Shown: positions 1 through 10,997 of the stretch, in pieces
Numbering within the stretch: the first letter of the stretch is position 1
Layout: every line of letters starts with the position of its first letter
Source: Amycolatopsis taiwanensis DSM 45107
Lineage (GTDB): Bacteria; Actinomycetota; Actinomycetes; Mycobacteriales; Pseudonocardiaceae
Reading direction: 5' to 3'
NCBI RefSeq assembly: GCF_000519205.1
Contig: NZ_JAFB01000009.1
Location: 177,702 to 241,701 of the forward strand
Length of the DNA stretch: 64,000 nucleotides
Program-made: the position numbers and the translations under genes
The notes under the pieces: model-generated
Databases searched by the model: none
Seen by the model: the letters and a program-made list of their open reading frames with translations, nothing else
What the model was told of the DNA's origin: nothing

Positions 1-101
1 AGGAATGCGGCGAGCCGTTCCAGGGACGGCACATCGAGTTCACGTTCCGGGGTCAGGGGGGTGCACACGGGTGGCACTACACCGCCGTCGAGCTGTGTCA
101 A
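1..101 (-). CDS. DapA/NanA-family aldolase, N-terminal fragment (runs off left edge)
   Basis: Only the first 33 codons are in the window. The minus strand reads from a TTG at 101 preceded by GGGAG. The peptide has the opening typical of the dihydrodipicolinate synthase / N-acetylneuraminate lyase family: GGVVPPVCTPLTPER, then a short acidic stretch and DVPSLERLAAFL. Family members are class I (Schiff-base) aldolases that cleave N-acetylneuraminate, 2-keto-3-deoxygluconate or related acids, or make dihydrodipicolinate. The catalytic lysine lies outside the window, so substrate cannot be read. It diverges from the beta-galactosidase across a shared operator and faces a sialidase/importer operon, so sialic acid lyase is the most attractive inference; KDG aldolase is the alternative because a KDG kinase lies 13 kb away. 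Confidence 0.72.
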   Translation of the reverse strand, partial: MTQLDGGVVPPVCTPLTPERELDVPSLERLAAF

Positions 102-142
102 AACGTCTCCCTTGCGGACCGAAGTCGGTTCGGCATACGGTC

Positions 143-164
143 GGACATCCCACATCCTATGTCC
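143..164. promoter_or_regulatory. Operator A between aldolase and beta-galactosidase
   Basis: The outer hexamers GGACAT (143-148) and ATGTCC (159-164) form an inverted repeat. Read on the minus strand, bases 162 to 143 match 18 of 20 positions of the palindrome at 10802-10821 in front of the importer operon. It lies 27 bp from the GTG of the beta-galactosidase and about 40 bp from the TTG of the aldolase, so one protein could control both. The regulator is not identified. Confidence 0.75.
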
Positions 165-190
165 TAGTCGGTTCTACGAAAGGTGCGGTC

Positions 191-2179
191 GTGCGTTCAG
201 TCGTCAGGCATCGCCTCGGCAGGTTCGGTTTCGGCGCGGACTACAACCCCGAACAGTGGCCGGAGTCCGTGTGGGACGAGGACATGCGGCTCATGAAGGA
301 CGCCGGCGTCACGATGGTCTCGGTCGGCATCTTCAGCTGGGCGGTGGTCGAGCCGGCGCCGGGCGAGTACGACTTCGGCTGGCTCGACCGGATCATGGAC
401 CGGCTGGCGGCGGCGGGCATCGGCGCGTGCCTGGCCACCATGACCGCGTCGCCACCGCCCTGGCTCGCACATCGCCATCCGGAGACACTGCCGCGCCGCG
501 CGGACGGGACCGTGCTGTCCGTCGGCTCGCGGCAGCACTACTGTCCGTCCAGCCCGGTCTACCGCGAGCACGCCGCGAGGCTCGTCGAGGCGGTCGCCAC
601 CCGCTACGCCGACCACCCGGCGCTGGCGATGTGGCACGTCGGCAACGAGTACGGCTGTCACGTGCCGGAATGCTTCTGCGACACCTCCGCCGCCGCGTTC
701 CGCACCTGGCTCGCCGACCGCCACGGCGACGTGGACGCACTCAACGACGCGTGGTCCACCACGTTCTGGTCGCAGCGCTACAGCGATTTCGCCGAGGTCG
801 GGCCGCCGCGCGTGGCGCCGTCGTTCCCCAACCCGGCGCACGTCGTGGACTACAAGAGGTTCTCGTCGACAGCGCTGCTGGAGTGCTACCTCGCGGAGAA
901 GGAGATCCTGCGCCGCGTCACCCCGGACGTGCCGGTCACGACCAACTTCGTCGGCGCGTGGCACCGCATCGACGCGGCGCAGTGGGCGCCGCACCTCGAT
1001 GTGGTGTCCTACGACTCCTACCCGGATCCGCACGACCCGGACACCGTCATCCAGGCCGCGTTCACCTACGACCAGATGCGTGCGTTGCACGGCAGGCCGT
1101 GGCTGTTGCTGGAACAGGCGCCGAGCGCGGTGAACTGGCGCACCCGCAACGCGGCCAAGTCGCCCGGCGAGATGCGGTTGTGGAGCTACCAGGCCGTGGC
1201 CCGCGGCGCCGACGCGGTGATGTACTTCCAGTGGCGGCAGTCCCGCGGCGGCGCGGAGAAGTTCCACTCGGCGATGGTGCCGCACGCCGGGCCGGACACC
1301 AGGGCCTACCGCGAGACGGCGGCGCTCGGCGCGGAACTCGCCCGCCTCGAACCGCTGCTGGGGTCCGAAGTGGACGCTCGGGTCGCGCTCGTCATGGATT
1401 GGGCGAGTGGCTGGGCGTTGCAGGGCAGCGCACTGCCCGCCGGCGACCTTTCCTTGGAGGAGACCAACTTCGCGCACTACCGCGCGTTGTGGCACGCGGG
1501 AGTGATGGTCGACGTCGTGTCGCCGACCGCGGACCTGTCGCGGTATCGACTGGTGGTGGTGCCCAACCTGTACTCGGTGGACATCGAGGTGGCGCAGCGG
1601 CTCGTCGCGTACGTACGCGACGGCGGGCACCTCGTGATGTCGTTCTTCTCCGGCATCGTGGACAGCGACCAGCGGGTGCACCTCGGCGGCTACCCCGGCG
1701 CGTTCCGCGAACTGCTGGGGCTCACGGTCGAGGAGTTCTGGCCGCTGCCCGACGGCGGCACGGTGGCGCTCGGCAGCGGCGGCACCGGCACCGTGTGGTC
1801 GGAATGGGTGACGCCGGGGACGGCCGAGGTGCTCGACACGTTCACCGACGGCGCGCTGGCGGGCCGCCCGGCCATGACCAGGAACTCCTTCGGCGCGGGC
1901 GTCGCCACCTACCTCGGCACCCGGCCGGACCGCGACACCATGGCCGCGGTGTTGCGCAGGGCGCTGTCCGACGCGGGGGCCGGCCCGGTGCTGGGCGAGA
2001 AGCCGGACGGAGTCGAGGCGGTCCAACGTGGACAGTGGCTGTTCCTGTTGAACCACAACGACCACGAAGTGGACGTGCCGATGCCGGCGGGCACGGTGGA
2101 CGCCCTCACCGGCGCCCCGGTCGGCGACCGCGCACCGCTGGACGCCCGCGGCGTGCTGGTCGCGCACCTGCCCGGATAG
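191..2179 (+). CDS. GH42 beta-galactosidase
   Basis: About 662 residues, normal for glycoside hydrolase family 42, which removes terminal beta-galactose by a retaining mechanism. The GTG at 191 is chosen because AAAGG lies 6-7 bp upstream and homology (FGFGADYNPEQWP) begins at once; reading further upstream would run through the operator. Acid/base Glu is E153 in HVGNEYGCH and the nucleophile is E308 in WLLLEQAP. C118, C156, C161 and C163 resemble the four-cysteine zinc site of the Thermus A4 enzyme. The middle (about 390-600) fits the trimerisation domain and the end the small beta domain. There is no signal peptide, so it acts in the cytoplasm on imported galactosides. It shares an operator with the importer/sialidase operon, which suggests it trims galactose exposed after desialylation. 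Confidence 0.92.
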   Translation: MRSVVRHRLGRFGFGADYNPEQWPESVWDEDMRLMKDAGVTMVSVGIFSWAVVEPAPGEYDFGWLDRIMDRLAAAGIGACLATMTASPPPWLAHRHPETLPRRADGTVLSVGSRQHYCPSSPVYREHAARLVEAVATRYADHPALAMWHVGNEYGCHVPECFCDTSAAAFRTWLADRHGDVDALNDAWSTTFWSQRYSDFAEVGPPRVAPSFPNPAHVVDYKRFSSTALLECYLAEKEILRRVTPDVPVTTNFVGAWHRIDAAQWAPHLDVVSYDSYPDPHDPDTVIQAAFTYDQMRALHGRPWLLLEQAPSAVNWRTRNAAKSPGEMRLWSYQAVARGADAVMYFQWRQSRGGAEKFHSAMVPHAGPDTRAYRETAALGAELARLEPLLGSEVDARVALVMDWASGWALQGSALPAGDLSLEETNFAHYRALWHAGVMVDVVSPTADLSRYRLVVVPNLYSVDIEVAQRLVAYVRDGGHLVMSFFSGIVDSDQRVHLGGYPGAFRELLGLTVEEFWPLPDGGTVALGSGGTGTVWSEWVTPGTAEVLDTFTDGALAGRPAMTRNSFGAGVATYLGTRPDRDTMAAVLRRALSDAGAGPVLGEKPDGVEAVQRGQWLFLLNHNDHEVDVPMPAGTVDALTGAPVGDRAPLDARGVLVAHLPG

Positions 2180-2247
2180 GCGGTGTTTTATCGGCGCACC
2201 GGTCGTCTCAAGCAGATCACCCACCTTTGAAACACGCGCTGGCCCAG

Positions 2248-2286
2248 ACACCCGGAAGGGCGCCGGGACGGCGCCCTTCCGGGTGT
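2248..2286. terminator. Strong hairpin between convergent genes
   Basis: Perfect 17-bp stem (arms 2248-2264 and 2270-2286, beginning ACACCCGGAAGGG) with a 5-base GGGAC loop. It lies 69 bp after the beta-galactosidase stop and 19 bp from the sialidase stop on the other strand, so it can serve both genes. There is no clear T-run, as is common in actinomycetes. Confidence 0.85.
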
Positions 2287-2304
2287 GGCGCGGGCCGGTC
2301 GCCA

Positions 2305-5268
2305 TCAACCCAGGTTCCGCATCGGGATCTGGGTGTAGGTGATGCTCTCGTAGGTGCCGGTCACGCCGGTCTCGTACAGCAGGCCGACGGTCGCGCCGGA
2401 CAGCTGCACCAGGTCGGAGTAGGCGGCGGGCGCCGGGGACACCACGAGCGCCTGCCGCCACGTGCGGCCGCGGTCCGAGCTGGCCCTGATCGCGAGCGCC
2501 TTACGGGCCGAGGGGTCAGACGGGCCGGAGAACAGCAGCAGGTCCGGCCGGTTCGTCTGCAGGACGCTGCCCTGCACCTTCGGGATGGTCAGGCCGGGTT
2601 GCGGCTGGTACGGCGCGACGAGCGACGTGCCGCCGTCGGTGCTGTACGCGTCGACCCGGTTGCCGGTGGCGCCCTGGTTGCGGCTGTTGAAGTACAGGCT
2701 GCCGTCCGGCAGTTCGGCCACCGTGCTCTCGTTGGCCGCGATGCCCGTGTCGGCCCGCTCCTCGGCGAAGCCGATCCGCCACGTCCGGCCGCCGTCGTCG
2801 CTGATCAGGTCGTGACCGCCGTAGTACTTGGCCTCGGTGCCCATGTCGGTCGAACCGGCGGGCGGCGAGCCGGAATGGTTGGCGGGCACCACGATCCGAC
2901 CCTTGTGCTCGCCGTGCTGGAGCACGATGGCGTGGCCGGGACCGGTGGCGTACCAGCGCCAGCCGGCCTTCTTCGCCACGTCGGTGATCTCCTGCGCCGG
3001 CGACCAGCTGCGGCCGTCGTCGGTGCTGCGCTGCACGAACACACGCCTGCTGTCGGCGGCCGACGCGGTGCCGGACATGATCTCCTTCTCGGAGACCCGG
3101 CCGTTGCGCGTGGTCAGCAGCACCACGTCACCGTTCGCGAGCACCACCGGCGCGGGGTTGCCCGCGGTCGCGTCGCTGTTCTCACTCACGACGGAGAGCG
3201 GGCCCCACGTGCAGCCGCCGTCGGTGGACTGCTTGAGCACGACGCGGATCGCGCCGGAGTCGCCGCCGCCCTCGAGCCGGCCCTCCGCGAACGCGAGCAC
3301 CGAACCGTTGCCCGCCTTGACGATCGCCGGGATGCGGAAGGTGTGGTAGCCCTCGGTGCCCGACACGAACGGCACGGACGTGCACGCCCCGTCGGCGCCC
3401 TTCAACTTGTCCATCGGCAACCGCAACACCTGTCCACTCGGAACGTCCGCATTGGACTGGCGGATCTGGTCGAGTTCCGCGGACGAGAGCGCCCGCTTGT
3501 ACAGCCGCACCTCGTCGAACGCGCCGTCGAAGCGTTGCTGGTAGTCCTGGCGCTCACCGAGGTGGATCTGGAACGCCACCCGCTCGCTGATCGAGCCGCC
3601 GACCGCGTTGCCGGTCGCCGCCTGCTGGCCGTCGACCCAGAGCGTCAGCTTCCCACCGGCGCGTTGCAGCACCACGTGGTGCCACTGGTTGTCGTTGTAC
3701 GCGGAGGTGGTGGCGATCGACGCGCTGCCCTGCGCGGTGGTCATCAGCGCCACCAGCCGGTTGCTCGCGGGCTCACCGCGCAGCCACAGCTGCGGCGCGG
3801 TGGAACCCATGCCGCCCAGCCACAACAGCGCCTGCTGCCCGGTGCTCGCGCCGTAGCGGAACCAGGCCGTATAGGTCAGGTCGCCGTCGCCGGGCAGTTG
3901 CTCCTCCGCGTACGGCACCCGCAGGTAGTCGTCCACGCCGTCGAGTTCCAGCCCACCGCCGAACTTCCCGGCCGTGAGCGACGCGCCGCCGAGCACGTAC
4001 GCGTCCGCCTTCGTGCGCGAGGTGTCCGGCGTCGTCGGTCCGACCGGACCGCGTGGCCCGAGGTTGGACTCGGTGAAGCGGGTGAACCGGATCTCGTCGC
4101 GCGCATCGACCGGGCCGCCCTCGTAGAGCAGCCCAACTTCGGCGTTTGCGACGTCGTTCCCGCTGATCTGCACCAGGTCCGAGTAACCGGACCAGTCGGC
4201 GGTGATCCGGGTGCCCTGCTCGGCGCTCTCCCAGCTGCGGCCGCCGTCGTAGGAGGAGCGGATCATCATCCAGCGCCGCCGGTCGGTGTCGGACGGCGCC
4301 GAGAACAGCATCCGGTCCGCACCGGGCCGGTCCAGCCGCAGCACCGAGCCCTGCACGGTCGGCGTCACCAGGTCCGGGATCGGGGTCCACTGGGTACTGA
4401 AGGTCGCGCCGCCGTCCTTGCTGATCGCGTAGGACCGGTTGCCGACCGACGTGCCGTTCTGGTCGCGGGCGCCCGCGTAGACCGAGCCGTCGGCCAGTTC
4501 GGTGACCGTGACCTCCTGCGGCTTCTGGGTGAACGTGCCGCCCTTGGGGAACGTGGTGCGCCCGTTCGCGCCCACCTGCCAGGTGCGGCCGTGGTCGTCG
4601 CTGTACACGAGCGCGCCGTCGTTGGCGTAGGCCTGCTTGCCGTCGCTGACCTCGCCGCTCACGCCGAGCACGAGGCGGCCCTTGTGTGCGCCCTTGGTGA
4701 GCTGGATGCCGTGCACCGGGCCGGTGGCGTACCACCAGTCCCACTCCGGCAGCTTGGCCTGCGCGCTCAGGTCGACGGGATCGGACCAGGTCGCGCCATC
4801 GTCGTCGCTGTACTGCAGGTGCGGGGTGCGCGGACACGGCGTGGCGCACGCCTTGTCGTCGTTGCGGCCCGCGTTGTAGGTGGTGAACAGGAAGATCCGG
4901 CCGGTCGTGCGGTCGACGATCGGCACCGGGTTGCCGTGCGTGTCGCCGCCGCCCTCGTTGACCAACTGCAGCGGCGACCAGGTGCGGCCGCCGTCGGTGC
5001 TGCGCTTGAGCACCAGGTCGATGTCGCCGGTGTCGCCGCAGTTGTCCACGCGGCCCTCGGCGAACGCCAGCAGGGTGTTCTTGACCGACTTCACGACCGC
5101 CGGGATGCGGAAGCAGGAGTAGCCCTGCTCGTTGGCGGCCTTGAACAGCACCTGCTGTTCTGGCGCGGCCGCGGCCTGGGTTGCGATGGCCGCCTGGGTC
5201 GCGGCCGCCGCCGGGGCCAGACCGGCCACCAGGGCCGCCGATAACAGTCCGGTCAGTATTCGTCGCAC
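2305..5268 (-). CDS. Secreted tandem sialidase with central LamG domain
   Basis: About 987 residues from the GTG at 5268 (AGGACGG upstream, then VRRILTGLLSAALVAG). Residues 1 to about 35 form a Sec signal peptide ending in an Ala-rich cleavage region. Two six-bladed sialidase propellers follow, one near 38-410 and one near 650-985. Each has its own FRIP arginine motif (R54 in the first), EGR segment, several Asp boxes (STDGGRTW, SDDHGRTW, SYDGGRSW; STDDGRSW, SDDGGRTW, SSDRGRTW), a Glu-bearing strand (ELADGSVY / ELPDGSLY) and a YSDLVQ tyrosine motif. A LamG/concanavalin-like domain lies between (GLELDGVDDYLRVP near 460-480). Exo-alpha-sialidases release terminal sialic acid outside the cell. 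It is the last gene of the importer operon, 10 bp after the distal ATPase. Duplication of the whole catalytic domain is unusual; both halves keep the key residues I can recognise. Confidence 0.93.
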   Translation of the reverse strand: MRRILTGLLSAALVAGLAPAAAATQAAIATQAAAAPEQQVLFKAANEQGYSCFRIPAVVKSVKNTLLAFAEGRVDNCGDTGDIDLVLKRSTDGGRTWSPLQLVNEGGGDTHGNPVPIVDRTTGRIFLFTTYNAGRNDDKACATPCPRTPHLQYSDDDGATWSDPVDLSAQAKLPEWDWWYATGPVHGIQLTKGAHKGRLVLGVSGEVSDGKQAYANDGALVYSDDHGRTWQVGANGRTTFPKGGTFTQKPQEVTVTELADGSVYAGARDQNGTSVGNRSYAISKDGGATFSTQWTPIPDLVTPTVQGSVLRLDRPGADRMLFSAPSDTDRRRWMMIRSSYDGGRSWESAEQGTRITADWSGYSDLVQISGNDVANAEVGLLYEGGPVDARDEIRFTRFTESNLGPRGPVGPTTPDTSRTKADAYVLGGASLTAGKFGGGLELDGVDDYLRVPYAEEQLPGDGDLTYTAWFRYGASTGQQALLWLGGMGSTAPQLWLRGEPASNRLVALMTTAQGSASIATTSAYNDNQWHHVVLQRAGGKLTLWVDGQQAATGNAVGGSISERVAFQIHLGERQDYQQRFDGAFDEVRLYKRALSSAELDQIRQSNADVPSGQVLRLPMDKLKGADGACTSVPFVSGTEGYHTFRIPAIVKAGNGSVLAFAEGRLEGGGDSGAIRVVLKQSTDGGCTWGPLSVVSENSDATAGNPAPVVLANGDVVLLTTRNGRVSEKEIMSGTASAADSRRVFVQRSTDDGRSWSPAQEITDVAKKAGWRWYATGPGHAIVLQHGEHKGRIVVPANHSGSPPAGSTDMGTEAKYYGGHDLISDDGGRTWRIGFAEERADTGIAANESTVAELPDGSLYFNSRNQGATGNRVDAYSTDGGTSLVAPYQPQPGLTIPKVQGSVLQTNRPDLLLFSGPSDPSARKALAIRASSDRGRTWRQALVVSPAPAAYSDLVQLSGATVGLLYETGVTGTYESITYTQIPMRNLG

Positions 5269-5278
5269 GGGCACCGTC

Positions 5279-6227
5279 CTATTCGGATTCGGGATGGATG
5301 CAGCGAAACGTGTGGCCGGCGCCTGCCGTGGCGAGTGGCGGCAGTTCCGCCGCGCACTCGTCGGTGGCCTTCCAGCACCGGGTACGGAAGTTGCAGCCGC
5401 TGGGCGGCGCGGTCGCGGACGGCACGGGTCCACTGAGGACGATCGGCTCGACCGTGTGCCGCAGGCTGGGCGTGGCGGAGAACAGCGCCCGCATGTAGGG
5501 GTGGTAAGTGTGGGCGGGCACGGCCGCGGCCGGCGCCTCCTCGACGATCCGGCCGAGGTACATCGTGATGATCTTCTCGCTCATCCGGCGGACCGTCTGG
5601 ATGTCGTGGGACACGAACACCATCGCGAGCCCGAGCCGCTCCCGCAGGTCGATGAGCAGGTTGAGGATCTGTGCGCGCACCGACACGTCGAGCGCGGACG
5701 TGGGCTCGTCGGCCACGAGCAGCTTCGGCCGCAGTGCGAGCGCGCGGGCGATGGCGACGCGCTGCCGCTGCCCGCCGGACAGTTGCGCCGGCACCGCGTC
5801 CGCGACGCTGCCGGGCAGGCCGACCAGCGACATCAGCTCCCGCACCCGGTCGGCGCGTTCCGTGGCCGTGCCGTCGTCATGCACGTCGAGCGGGTCGCGG
5901 ATGATCCGGGCCACGGAAAGCCGCCGGTTGAGCGCGGTCGTCGGGTCCTGGAACACCATCCCGACGTTGCGGCCGAACTTCGCCGCGCGCTCGGCCGTGG
6001 ACATCTCCCACAGCGACTCGCCCTGGTACCGCACGGTGCCCTGCGTCGGCTTCTGCAGTCCGACGATCACCTTGGCGAGCGTCGACTTGCCGCAGCCGGA
6101 CTCGCCGACCACGCCAACGGTCTCGCCCGGGTCGAGCGTCAGATGCGCGTCGGTGAGCGCGTACACGTTGTCGTGCCCGAACAGCCGTCGCGCCCTGATC
6201 CGGTGCACGACGTGCACACTGTCCAGC

Positions 6228-6241
<14 letters not shown>
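5279..6241 (-). CDS. Importer ATPase 2 (OppF/DppF class)
   Basis: 320 residues. Walker A GESGCGKST near 49-57, signature LSGGQRQRVAIARAL, Walker B KLLVADEPTSALDVS and the switch histidine in FVSHDIQTV are all present. The C-terminus carries the oligopeptide/dipeptide-ABC Cys motif (SGCNFRTRC). It energises import across the membrane with the fused subunit upstream. Its ATG overlaps the end of that gene by 14 bp, indicating translational coupling. Sialate transporters of Haemophilus ducreyi (SatABCD) and Corynebacterium glutamicum (SiaEFGI) belong to this peptide-type class, so sialic acid or a sialyl-oligosaccharide is a plausible substrate given the neighbouring sialidase. A peptide substrate cannot be excluded. 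Confidence 0.9.
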
Positions 6242-8173
<1,932 letters not shown>

Positions 8174-8174
<1 letters not shown>

Positions 8175-9130
8175 CACGGGTGGCTCCGCAGCCGCGGGTT
8201 GGCGATCACGTAGAGGATGTCGACGATCAGGTTGACCAGCACGAAGCCGGCCGCGATGGTGATCACGAAGCCCTGCACTTTCGAGGCGTCGCCGTCGGTG
8301 ACGGCCTGGATCATGTTCTGCCCGAGACCCGGCAGCGCGAACATGGTCTCGATGACGACCGCGCCACCCAGCAGGTAGCCGATCCGCAGTCCCAGCACGG
8401 TGAGCGGGGTGACGAGCGCGTTGCGCAGGACGTTTCGGCCCACCACCACGAACGGCGGCAGCCCGCCGCCACGCGCGGTGCGCACGTAGTCCTTGTCCAG
8501 CTCCTCCACCATGGACGTGCGGATCACCCTGGTCAGCTGCGCGGCGACCGGCATGGCCAGTGCCACCGCGGGCAGCGTCATCGAGTTGAGCCAGCCGGAG
8601 AACGAGTCCTGTGGGCTGATGTAGCCGCTCGTCGGGAAGAGCCCCTGCCCGACGGCCAGCCACTGCACCAGGAGCAGCGCGATCCAGAACGCGGGCGCGG
8701 CCACCCCGGCCAGCGACACGAGCCGGATCACCTGGTCCGGCCACCGGTCCCGGAACACCGCGGACGTGATGCCCATCAACAGCGACAAGACGATCGCGAT
8801 CACGACGCCCATCAACGTCAGCTGCAGGGTCAGCGGCAGCGCGGTGGTGATCGTGTCCGCCACCGACTGCTTGGTGATGACGCTGACGCCGAAGTCGCCG
8901 TGCAGCAGCTGCCACACGAACCGGCCGTACTGCACCGGCCACGGATCGAGCAGCCCGTTCTCGGCCCGGAACCGTTGCAACTGCTCCTCGGAGGCGTTGG
9001 CGCCGTCGAACGCCGCCAGCGCCGGGTCGACGGGGGAGAACCGCATCACGATGAAGACGAACAACGTCACGCCGAGGAGCAGCGGCACCAGCGACAGGAT
9101 GCGGCCGAACAGCATCCGCAGGATGATCAC
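8174..9130 (-). CDS. Importer permease 1 (DppB class)
   Basis: About 318 residues from a GTG at 9130 (VIILRMLFGRILSL); an ATG at 9115 is an alternative and neither has a strong ribosome site. The first helix (LVPLLLGVTLFVFIVM), a periplasmic loop, five further helices and the conserved cytoplasmic segment VRTARGGGLPPFVVVGRNVLRNALVTPLT are typical of DppB/OppB. It pairs with the permease half of the fused subunit to form the channel. It starts 37 bp after the binding-protein stop and ends in a TGATG overlap with the next gene, so it is in the operon. Confidence 0.9.
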
Positions 9131-9167
9131 GCCGCGCTCGCCGTCTGCACGCGGGCCCGGCGGCGGC

Positions 9168-10772
9168 TCACGCCGGGCCTCCCGGCTTGGCCTGGTTGAG
9201 GTTGATGCCCGGGTAGCCCTGCGCGCGCACCCCCGAGATGGTCTTCGGGTCCCACGCGGTGCCGAGCTGCGTGAACACGACCGGGTACACCACGGCCTGG
9301 TCGGCGAGCAGGTCCAGCACCTGTTTCGTGGTGTTTTCCCGCGCGCCCGCGTCGGTCTCACCCGCGGCCTTGTCCAGCAGCCCGATCAGCGCGTCGTGGT
9401 CGGGCCCGGACCACTGCGCGTACTTGGCGGCGACGCCCGCGCCGGCGTAGTAGTAGCGCACCAGCAGGTCCGGGTCGTTGCCGAACTGTTCCGCGTTCTG
9501 CGTGGTGGCGACGACCTGGAAGTCGAATCCGCCGTCCAGCTTGGAGAACAGCGCCTTGGTGTCCTGAGTGTCCAAAGTGGTCTGGACGCCGATCGCGTCC
9601 CAGCCTTCCTTGATCACGTTCACGCAGTCCGCCACCAGCGTGGTGTTCGTGGTGGACAGGGTGACCACGAGGTTGGACACACCCGCCTGCTGCAGGAGTT
9701 GCCTGGCCTTGTCCGGGTTGTAGCCGAGGTCGTTCGCGGCGGGCTGCGACCCGGACGTCTTCGGGTTGATGAACGAAGTGCCCTCCGAGCCCTTGCCCTT
9801 GAGACCGACCTCGATCATTTTCTTGCGGTCGACCGCGTGGTGCAGCGCTTGGCGCACCAGCTTGTTGTCGAACGGCGCGTGCTTGGTGTTGAACATCAGC
9901 CACAGGTTGTTGCCGCCGTCGGCGAACTCGACCGTGCGCCCGTCCTTGGCGAGCTGGTCGGCGTTGGCGGGCGGGATGTTCTCCACGATCTGCGCGGCCG
10001 GCTTGGCGCCGGAGATCTTCGCGACCCGGGGCGAGGCCTCCACGATCGAGTTCCACAGCATGGTCTTGTAGACCGCCGGGCGCGGGCCGTTGTAGTCGGC
10101 GAACTTTTCGAACTTGGTGTGCGACAGCGGCGCCTGCTCGGTGACCTGGTACGGACCGGAGCCGACCACCTTGCCGGACACCGCCGCCTCCCAGCCGCCT
10201 TCGAAGACGTGCTTGGGGCAGATCTTCACGGTCTGGAGCCGTTTCAGCACATAGGGGAAGGGCTGGGTGAGCACGAACTCGACGGTCTTGTCGTCGACCT
10301 TCTTGACTTCCTGCAGCCACGGCACGAAGAACGTGCGCACCAGGACGTTCTCCTTGGGGTCGAGCACCCGGGCGAAGGTGAACACGACATCGTCGGCCGT
10401 GACCGGCTGCCCGTCGTGCCACTTCGCCCCGTCTCGCAGCGCGATCTCGAACGACGTGCCGTCGACCTTGGGCAGTTCCTTGGCCAGCCCCGCGTACGGC
10501 TCGCGGCTGATCGGGTCACCCTCCACAAGGGACTCATAGGTGTGCAGGATCGCCGCCATCGAGAACGCAGACGCCGTCTGCAGCGGGTCCCACGTCTGGT
10601 TGTTGCCGTAGCCGATCACCGCGGTGATCGAGTCCGTGGTGTTGCCGGTGGCGTTGGTGGACGCCGGCCCGCCGCACGCGGCGAGTGTCGACGAGAACGC
10701 CGCCGCGACCCCGGCCATACCGGTGAAGCGCAGCATGTCTCGGCGGCTGAACGATGGACCAGAAGTGGGCAC
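9168..10772 (-). CDS. Solute-binding lipoprotein of peptide/sialate-type importer
   Basis: SBP_bac_5 (OppA/DppA/NikA) family, about 534 residues. The N-terminus has a twin-arginine signal (SRRDMLRF), a hydrophobic core and a lipobox ending TLAAC, so it should be exported by Tat and lipid-anchored outside the cell. I favour the GTG at 10772 because AGGAGG lies 4 bp upstream; an in-frame ATG at 10805 would put the start inside operator B. Family landmarks are present (DGAKWHDGQPVTADDVVFTFAR near 105-130, and a late KARQLLQQAGV helix). It captures substrate for the three downstream transport genes. Family members bind peptides, nickel, sugars or sialic acid; the sialidase in the operon favours sialic acid. 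Confidence 0.9.
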   Translation of the reverse strand: MPTSGPSFSRRDMLRFTGMAGVAAAFSSTLAACGGPASTNATGNTTDSITAVIGYGNNQTWDPLQTASAFSMAAILHTYESLVEGDPISREPYAGLAKELPKVDGTSFEIALRDGAKWHDGQPVTADDVVFTFARVLDPKENVLVRTFFVPWLQEVKKVDDKTVEFVLTQPFPYVLKRLQTVKICPKHVFEGGWEAAVSGKVVGSGPYQVTEQAPLSHTKFEKFADYNGPRPAVYKTMLWNSIVEASPRVAKISGAKPAAQIVENIPPANADQLAKDGRTVEFADGGNNLWLMFNTKHAPFDNKLVRQALHHAVDRKKMIEVGLKGKGSEGTSFINPKTSGSQPAANDLGYNPDKARQLLQQAGVSNLVVTLSTTNTTLVADCVNVIKEGWDAIGVQTTLDTQDTKALFSKLDGGFDFQVVATTQNAEQFGNDPDLLVRYYYAGAGVAAKYAQWSGPDHDALIGLLDKAAGETDAGARENTTKQVLDLLADQAVVYPVVFTQLGTAWDPKTISGVRAQGYPGINLNQAKPGGPA

Positions 10773-10801
10773 CACGCCTCCTGTCTTCGTCACCAGCGAC
10801 G

Positions 10802-10826
10802 ACATAGGACATGGGATGTCCTATGT
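10802..10826. promoter_or_regulatory. Operator B, perfect palindrome before importer operon
   Basis: Two 11-base arms (ACATAGGACAT and its exact complement) flank a GGG centre. The first 20 bases match operator A at 18 of 20. It sits 30 bp upstream of the preferred binding-protein start. A bound repressor here would block transcription of the importer-sialidase operon. Length and symmetry suit a GntR-, LacI- or TetR-type dimer; no such gene is adjacent, and the only nearby regulator is the IclR gene at 10998. Confidence 0.85.
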
Positions 10827-10997
10827 TGCGCAGAACCATAGGTGCCGGAAGACGGATGGTCAAGACCGCACGGCAACGGCCAGGTCATGAGTGCTCGACC
10901 GGCCTTGCCTACGCTCGTCCCCATTGCCGCGAGTACCTGTGCACTCCCTTGAAGGCGCGCGTCGAATTACCGCGTATTGCCGACCTGGCCCCGGAGT

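Noticed and set aside
61-5244. Very long plus-strand open frame of more than 1700 codons
   Set aside because: It runs through the beta-galactosidase in another frame and antisense to the sialidase. Composition is Arg/Gly/Ala-rich without any domain; typical of high-GC shadow frames.
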